Part shown: in pieces, positions 59,101 to 64,000 of the stretch | How positions within the stretch are numbered: position 1 is the first letter of the stretch | Layout: each line of letters starts with the position of its first letter | From: JADGGV01 sp035715725 | GTDB lineage: Bacteria > Gemmatimonadota > Gemmatimonadetes > Longimicrobiales > RSA9 | DNA length: 64,000 bases | Direction of reading: 5' to 3' | Assembly: GCA_035715725.1 (NCBI GenBank) | Contig: DASTKT010000081.1 | Coordinates: 6,459 to 70,458 of the forward strand | Translations under genes and position numbers: made by a program | Notes under the pieces: generated by a model | What the model was told of the DNA's origin: nothing | Databases searched by the model: none | The model's input: the letters and a program-made list of their open reading frames with translations, nothing else

Positions 59101-59591
59101 GCCGCGGTCCCGCCCAGCATCAGCGCGAAGCGCTGCAGCTCCGGCCGCTCGATGCGCCGCCCGTCGCCGACGGCGCGCGAGCGCTCGAGCGCCGCCCGCA
59201 CGGTGCGCCGCGCCAGCTCGGGCGAGAACGCCGCGCCGGCGTCCTCCACCGCCACGGCGCTGAGCAGCGCCGCGCCCAGCGTCGGCTCGCGCTCCTCGGC
59301 GTAGAGCGCGACGCGCCCGCGGTCCACGCGCCGCAGCAGCGGCCGCCCGAGGAACCACGCGAGCGCCGCCGCGACGGCGGCGTAGAGCGCCGCCCGCGCC
59401 GTGAGCACCGCCGCCGGCGCGAAGTCGAGCCGCTCCAGCAGGTAGGCCGCGGCGAGGAAGCTCCCGAGCGCGATGGCGCCGGTGAAGGCGAGGCCGCGCA
59501 GCGCCAGCTTCAGGCGCCAGCGCAGCCGCACGCCGCGCAGGAGGGTGGACAGCTCCGAGGCGGTTGATGCGGCGATCGATCCGTCGAGCAT
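56193..59591 (-). CDS. DUF4175-like large membrane protein with coiled-coil tail
   Basis: 1132 residues. Two or three N-terminal membrane helices (about 30-90, and one near 160) are followed by beta-rich domains (YWIDITPGNVTIPRGADQAV, RYPAYTGLPPRRVEDGGDV). The last 500 residues are rich in Arg, Glu, Gln and Ala and likely form long helices or coiled coils (QVDETLEKLRELAQRQEQEA). This is the DUF4175 plan. Proteins of this group are encoded beside MoxR/VWA genes. Function is unknown. The chosen start ATG 59591 precedes the first hydrophobic segment and lies 5 bases after the preceding gene in the operon. Confidence 0.75.
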   Translation of the reverse strand: MLDGSIAASTASELSTLLRGVRLRWRLKLALRGLAFTGAIALGSFLAAAYLLERLDFAPAAVLTARAALYAAVAAALAWFLGRPLLRRVDRGRVALYAEEREPTLGAALLSAVAVEDAGAAFSPELARRTVRAALERSRAVGDGRRIERPELQRFALMLGGTAALAAALGLAGPDFVRHGASALLNPFRSAAATAPYWIDITPGNVTIPRGADQAVRARLHGWAARGDGGAARVELVVRAGTDSTFERLPMTPARDSAGFEVLLFDVKQPTDYFVEADGIRSPVYRIAVADLPYVDRIDLEYRYPAYTGLPPRRVEDGGDVAALPGTTVRLRVTPTIRVGGGRIVLDDGTSLPLTADSTGALTGALRVRKPGLYQVELASPGGRSAPASPRYVIDVLKDEAPSVTFVKPGRDARVTNVEEVYLEARASDDFGVGAVELHYSVNGGPEKTTSLYRGTRPLREVTAGQTLYVEEMALKPGDLISYYARASDNNDVGGRKTATSDIYFLQIRPFGRDFKQAEQSGQPGGGGEPEAGDLSGIQRQIIAATFNVIRDRASYTDKTFGENVTTIALSQEELRDQVRTLVQRMQNRGVVQDSSFRQIAEILPLAVKEMEDAAGRLRARDPGQALPAEQRALQQLQRAEALYREVRVSMQQNAGGGRSPSAEDLADLFELELDRMRNQYETVQQGERAATQDQVDETLEKLRELAQRQEQEAERLRRQAQSRQSAGAPGGGSQRQMAEEAEEAARQLERLARESSRPQLEDVARQLREAADAMRRAASDQRGGGSAEARAALDRLRDARRRLERDRSDALQSGAREAARKAEALAQEEREIAAEVGRLGEDAGRGERARRLIERKERQSADVGELERQLDQLAATGRAGQPDASRRLKEAANGIRDDQIKERIRYSRALTQPGIPPEQAEEFEGQIASAVERLRERTRQAQDAFTRSDEERTAESLERARDLVRGLESMEERARSRAEAGAREGAGRPGAPADRSPGPPMGGEPGAPGSASPDGLGAAEQRQFRSELRERLQEARELRQRLSREGRDVSELDRVISALGGLDRPGVLRDPQQLAQLQSAVVDGAREFEYGLRRAILGDGSDRPLLSGTDEIPASYRKLLEEYYRSLARNR

Positions 59592-59596
59592 GGGCG

Positions 59597-61648
59597 TCAC
59601 CTTTCTACTGCCGGGCGGCGGAGCGCGGCGCGTCGGTTCGAGAGCGTCGTCTCCACCGCCAGGAGCAGGAATCCAACGACCAGCAAATACCACCACGGGG
59701 CCTGGCTCTTCTCCAGCTCCGCCGGCGCGAGCGGCTCGTCCCTCCGGGCGACCGGGGCGCCGCCCGGAGCCGTGACCGCCGAGACCAGCTCCGCGGGGTC
59801 GACGCGCGCCGGGTCCGCCTCCGCCGGATCGACGTTCGCCGCCGCCGGATGGCCGGCGCGGAGCGGGTCGGCGGCGCGGCGCACCTCGTAGAATCCGGCT
59901 TCGTCGAGCCGCAGCACGGGCGCCGCCGCCTTCAGGTCGATGCGGCGGCCGCTCGGCGTGAGGACCACCGCGCCGGCCTCGGCCGCCGTCCGGTCGAGCG
60001 ACGCGGCGTCCAGCGTCTGGCCGACCGTCGCCCACGCCGCGGGCTCGTGCACCCCGGACGCGTAGCGGATCAGCCGGTGCACGAACGGGAGGTAGACCGG
60101 CCGCAGCGGCAGGTCGTTCCAGTAGGTGTCCAGCGTGGACGCCCAGACGAGCGCCCGCCCCTTGCCGACCGGCCGCTCCACGAGCAGCGGCGAGCCGTCG
60201 TCCAGGCGCGCCAGCACGCGCACGCCCGCCGGTGCGGTGAGCTGGCGGTAGCGGAAGAAGCGTGCGGTGCCGAAATCGCCGCTGTGCGCCGCGCGGAACA
60301 CCTCGAAGACCGGGTGGCCGTACTCCACGGCGCCGATCGCGCCCGCGCCCTCCGTGCGGTCCCGCAGCGGCGCGGCGCCCTCCGCCAGCGCCCAGCCGGC
60401 GTCCGCGCTCCGGTCCCCCAATGCGACGACGAGCCCGCCGCCCGCCTCGACGAACGCGCGCAGCCGGCGCCCGGCCTCGCCCGCCGGGAACGCGGCGTCG
60501 TTCAGCACCACCACGCGGTAGCCGGAAAGATTCGACGTCGCCAGTGCCCGCGCCGGCGCCACGTCCACGCGGAACGGCGCGGCGTCCGTCACTGCGAGCG
60601 CCCGCCGCAGGTAGAGGCTGGCGTCGGACCGGGATCCCGCACCCTCCACGACCAGCACCCCGATCCCCTGCGCCGGCGAGAGCACGAAGTGGAACGCGTC
60701 GTCGGCCTGGAGCGCGTCCGCGGGGAGGCGCACCGTGCCGCGCACGGGCCGGTCCTCCAGCGTCACGGGCCGGAACGCCACGCTCGCGACGCCGTTGCCC
60801 GGCGCGGTGGACGTCACGTCCTGCACCGGCCGGCCGTCCAGCTCCAGCGTCACCGGCAGCGCACGCACGGCCGCCGCGCCGCGGTTCGCGATCCGCGCCC
60901 GCACCGTCACCCGCTCGCGCCCTGCCACGCTCTCGCGCCGCAGCTCGACCGCCGCCACCGAGAGGTCGTTCGTCGGGGTCGAGCCGACGTCGACCGGGCT
61001 CACGCGCGTGCCGGCCGGGAGGCGCACGGTCGGGTCGCCATCCCAGCCGCGGCGCTGGAAGTCGCTGACGAGCACGACCTCCCTCCGCGGCAGCCGCGAG
61101 CCCTCGAGCACGCTCTGCGCGAGCTTGAGCGCCGGCGCGTAGCGCGTAGCGCCGGCGCCGACCGTGGCCGCATGGAGCGCGGCGCGCAGCCGGGCGCGGT
61201 CGGCGGACGCCTGCACGACGGCCGTCGCCTCGTCGTCGAAGAGCACGAGCGAGGCGCGGTCCGCCGGGCGCAGCGCGTCCACGGCCTGCCGCGCGGCGGC
61301 GCGCGCCCGCGTCCAGCGGTCGCCGTAGCCCATGCTGTACGACCGGTCCAGCAGCACCACGACCTCCCGCGCCGGCGCGGCGGCCGGACCGATCGCGCCC
61401 GGCCGGTTCAGGAACGGCCGCGCGAACGCGCTCACCACGAGCGCGATGGCCAGGCAGCGCAGCACGAGCAGCGGCCAGTCGCGGATGCGCCGCCGCCGCA
61501 CCGACTTGTGCGGAACGCGCTGGAGGAACATGAGGGAGGGGAAGGGGACGGAATCCTTCCGCTCCCGCTGGATGAGGTGCAGCACGAGCGGGATCCCGAG
61601 CGCCAGCAGCCCGGCCAGGAACGCGGGGGCGAGGAACGCGAGCGGCAT
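59597..61648 (-). CDS. BatA-domain/VWA membrane protein
   Basis: 683 residues. An N-terminal BatA-type double helix (FLAPAFLAGLLALGIPLVLHLIQRE, a common start of this family) leads into a VWA domain with LDRSYSMGYGD at about 97-107 and VVLVSDFQRRGWDGD. Beta-rich domains and a GATase-like fold region (about 360-430) follow, with a final membrane helix near the C-terminus (WWYLLVVGFLLLAVETTL). It lies between DUF58 (one-base TGATG overlap) and the DUF4175 gene. Likely part of a second Bat-like complex; role unknown. Confidence 0.82.
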   Translation of the reverse strand: MPLAFLAPAFLAGLLALGIPLVLHLIQRERKDSVPFPSLMFLQRVPHKSVRRRRIRDWPLLVLRCLAIALVVSAFARPFLNRPGAIGPAAAPAREVVVLLDRSYSMGYGDRWTRARAAARQAVDALRPADRASLVLFDDEATAVVQASADRARLRAALHAATVGAGATRYAPALKLAQSVLEGSRLPRREVVLVSDFQRRGWDGDPTVRLPAGTRVSPVDVGSTPTNDLSVAAVELRRESVAGRERVTVRARIANRGAAAVRALPVTLELDGRPVQDVTSTAPGNGVASVAFRPVTLEDRPVRGTVRLPADALQADDAFHFVLSPAQGIGVLVVEGAGSRSDASLYLRRALAVTDAAPFRVDVAPARALATSNLSGYRVVVLNDAAFPAGEAGRRLRAFVEAGGGLVVALGDRSADAGWALAEGAAPLRDRTEGAGAIGAVEYGHPVFEVFRAAHSGDFGTARFFRYRQLTAPAGVRVLARLDDGSPLLVERPVGKGRALVWASTLDTYWNDLPLRPVYLPFVHRLIRYASGVHEPAAWATVGQTLDAASLDRTAAEAGAVVLTPSGRRIDLKAAAPVLRLDEAGFYEVRRAADPLRAGHPAAANVDPAEADPARVDPAELVSAVTAPGGAPVARRDEPLAPAELEKSQAPWWYLLVVGFLLLAVETTLSNRRAALRRPAVER

Positions 61649-62571
61649 CAGCGCACCCGGCTCAGCCGCTGGCGCTCCGAGAGGTACCGGAAGAGCGCCG
61701 TGTCCAGTGGCGTCGACGTATCCACGAGCGTGTAGTCGATGCCGTGGTCGCCCAGCCGCCGCGCGAGCTGCGCCGTGTGCGCCCGCACCAGCCCGATGTA
61801 GCGCTCGCGCAGCGCGGCCGGCGTCACGGGGATCCGCTCGCCGCTCTCCAGGTCCTCGAAGCTCGTCACCTCGTCGAACGGGAAGTCGAGCTCGTTCCGG
61901 TCGAGCAGGTGGAAGACGATGATGTCGTTCCCCTTGTAGCGGAGCGGCTTGAGCGCGTCCACCACCGCCTCGGGCTCCTCGTACAGATCCGACACCAGCA
62001 CCAGGATCCCGCGCCGCCGGAGCAGCCCGGCCAGCTTCTGCAGCGGCGGCCCGAGCGCGCCCGGCCGGCCCGGCTTCAGCCGGTCGAGCGTGTGCAGCGC
62101 CACGTCCAGGTGCTTCGCCGACGCGGGCACGTACTCCACGATGTCACGGTCGAAGGCGACGAGGCCGATCCGGTCCCGCTGCCGGCTCGAGAAGTACGCG
62201 AGCGACGCGGCGAGGTAGCGCGCGTAGTCGAACTTCGGGATCCCGGCCCCGGCGTAGCGCATCGACCCGGACACGTCGAGCAGCACGACCAGGTCCGCGT
62301 TCGTCTCCGCCTCGTACTCCTTCACGTGAAAGCGGTCCGTCCGCGCGAACAGCCGCCAGTCGATGCGGCGCACGTCGTCGCCCGGCATGTACGGCCGGTG
62401 CTCCGCGAAATCGAGCGACAGCCCGAGGTACGGCGAGCGGTGCAGCCCGTTGATGAAGCCGTCCACGACCGTCTTCGCCAGCAGCTCGAGCGTCTCGATC
62501 CGCGCCAGCGCCTTCGGGTCGATGAAGCGCGCGCCCCCCGCGGCCGAAGCCGCCGCCGCGACGTGTCTCAC
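61648..62571 (-). CDS. DUF58 family protein (second module)
   Basis: 307 residues. Signatures are FIDPKALARIETLELLAKTV and GLHRSPYLGLSLDFAEHRPY near the N-terminus, GDDVRRIDWRLFARTDRFHV, and a VWA-like VVLLDVSGSMRYAG. The length and order are standard for DUF58, unlike the first-module copy, which has extra residues at its N-terminus. GTG 62571 is preceded by GGAGGGG. It follows the second moxR after 89 bases. Confidence 0.88.
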   Translation of the reverse strand: MRHVAAAASAAGGARFIDPKALARIETLELLAKTVVDGFINGLHRSPYLGLSLDFAEHRPYMPGDDVRRIDWRLFARTDRFHVKEYEAETNADLVVLLDVSGSMRYAGAGIPKFDYARYLAASLAYFSSRQRDRIGLVAFDRDIVEYVPASAKHLDVALHTLDRLKPGRPGALGPPLQKLAGLLRRRGILVLVSDLYEEPEAVVDALKPLRYKGNDIIVFHLLDRNELDFPFDEVTSFEDLESGERIPVTPAALRERYIGLVRAHTAQLARRLGDHGIDYTLVDTSTPLDTALFRYLSERQRLSRVR

Positions 62572-62660
62572 GCCGAGCCCCTCCGCACGATTCGCCTCCG
62601 CTAACCCGGTGTGCTACCTACCCGTGCCCGTGCCCGATCCGAAGCTGGCCTGGCCGGAGC
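62572..62660. repeat. Short gap between moxR and DUF58 with CCCGTG repeats
   Basis: The 89-base gap contains ACCCGTGCCCGTGCCCG (about 62620-62636), a short tandem unit similar to the CCCGTACCC units seen at 63967-64000 at the right edge of the window. I see no promoter or hairpin. Confidence 0.4.
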
Positions 62661-63698
<1,038 letters not shown>

Positions 63699-64000
63699 GT
63701 TGCCTCCTTCCTCGCCGCGCCTGCGGCGCGGCGCACGCTCGCGTTGCTCGCTGTCGCGGCCTTCGGCCGCGCACGTTTCACTGTCGCGGCCCTGCGGGCC
63801 GCGCACGCTGCGCTGTCGCTCGCCTGCGGCGAGCGCACGCCGTCTACGCGGCTGTCGCGGCGCTGCGCGCCGCGAGGTGCCGGGCCGCCGGTGCGGTGTC
63901 CTCACGCGCTGTTGCGGGGCTCCCGGCACCTTCACGCGGCCGGGCCGCGCCGCCGCCCTTCGTGCTCCGGCATTCGTACCCGTACCCCTGCCCGTACCCG
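63699..64000. other. Upstream region of the second moxR operon
   Basis: No gene is credible here. The first 175 bases hold the hairpin array. The last bases (about 63967-64000) read ACCCGTACCCCTGCCCGTAC, a short-unit repeat continuing past the right edge. The promoter for the operon could not be placed. Confidence 0.5.
63713..63874. repeat. Tandem array of five variable small hairpins
   Basis: Five stem-loops follow each other. Their stems are CGCCGCGCC/GGCGCGGCG (63713-63733), CGCGGCC/GGCCGCG (63755-63771), CGCGGCCC/GGGCCGCG (63785-63803), CGCTCGCC/GGCGAGCG (63817-63835) and CGCGGCGC/GCGCCGCG (63856-63874). Loops are all three bases, TGC in four and TTC in one. Units 2-5 are preceded by CTGT and units 1-4 are followed by CACG. 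The stems differ in sequence yet stay perfectly paired. The array lies upstream of the second moxR. Confidence 0.75.

Noticed and set aside
56355..59567. A 1070-codon plus-strand frame opposite the DUF4175-like gene
   Set aside because: Composition is a shadow of the helical Arg/Glu/Gln-rich minus-strand protein, and no ribosome site or motif supports it.
63713..63874. CRISPR array
   Set aside because: The units are hairpins with different stems and the period varies (30-42 bases). There is no constant repeat and no unique spacer, and no cas gene is near.

Overview
The window is a very GC-rich bacterial chromosome segment, about 64 kb and densely coded. It has no rRNA, tRNA, CRISPR array or recognisable insertion sequence. 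A TonB-dependent receptor, a complete System I cytochrome c maturation operon and probable lipoproteins point to an outer-membraned, respiring organism. The Bat-type operons, the cytochrome content and the style of the genes resemble Gemmatimonadota or a related phylum; that placement is inference from gene content, not a database result.

Layout. (1) 1-4399: 5' end of a small minus-strand gene, then treZ and a glycogen-debranching-type enzyme (trehalose/glycogen metabolism, with no treY in view). (2) 4389-6959: mprF-like lipid aminoacylation gene, convergent with the debranching gene. (3) 7274-13131: a cytochrome b with a His/Met-rich exported partner, an ROK sugar kinase, and a three-gene NAD(P) transhydrogenase. 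(4) 13467-19266: promoter and translationally coupled ccmABCDEFGH, including a 44-residue ccmD. (5) 19267-19887: convergent non-coding block with nested inverted repeats. (6) 19888-24269: fhs, a LexA-like regulator that has lost its catalytic serine, tadA, a VOC protein and two small unknown genes. (7) 24409-30567: amino acid permease, pyrR-pyrB-pyrC plus a YhaM-type nuclease, and rpsT with a TTG start. (8) 30833-43753: M50 protease, scpA-scpB, pseudouridine synthase, a large NAD-binding protein, then a full Bat operon (moxR, DUF58, DUF4381-like, batA, batB, batC and a batD-batE fusion). (9) 43980-56186: carbohydrate block with a TonB receptor, secreted GH65, a secreted debranching-like protein, a probable lipoprotein and a MalEFGK-type ABC importer. 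(10) 56193-63698, minus strand: a second Bat-like module (moxR, DUF58, BatA/VWA, DUF4175).

How it works together. The ccm genes assemble c-type cytochromes that could receive electrons from the cytochrome b upstream, and the transhydrogenase links the proton gradient to NADPH. The carbohydrate block looks like outer-membrane uptake, periplasmic processing and inner-membrane import of an alpha-glucoside, with ROK kinase, treZ and debranching enzyme acting inside the cell. The two MoxR/VWA modules are probably envelope or chaperone systems.

Non-coding highlights. There is a family of GAGTGGGG-type palindromic elements at three sites, one apparently inserted in frame inside a DUF58 gene. A tandem array of five different small hairpins lies upstream of the second moxR. 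Long inverted repeats lie between ccmH and fhs. Seven fairly convincing TTGACA/TAnnnT-type promoters, plus one weaker one, can be placed. Operons are tight: most internal junctions overlap by 1-14 bases, commonly ATGA or GTGA.
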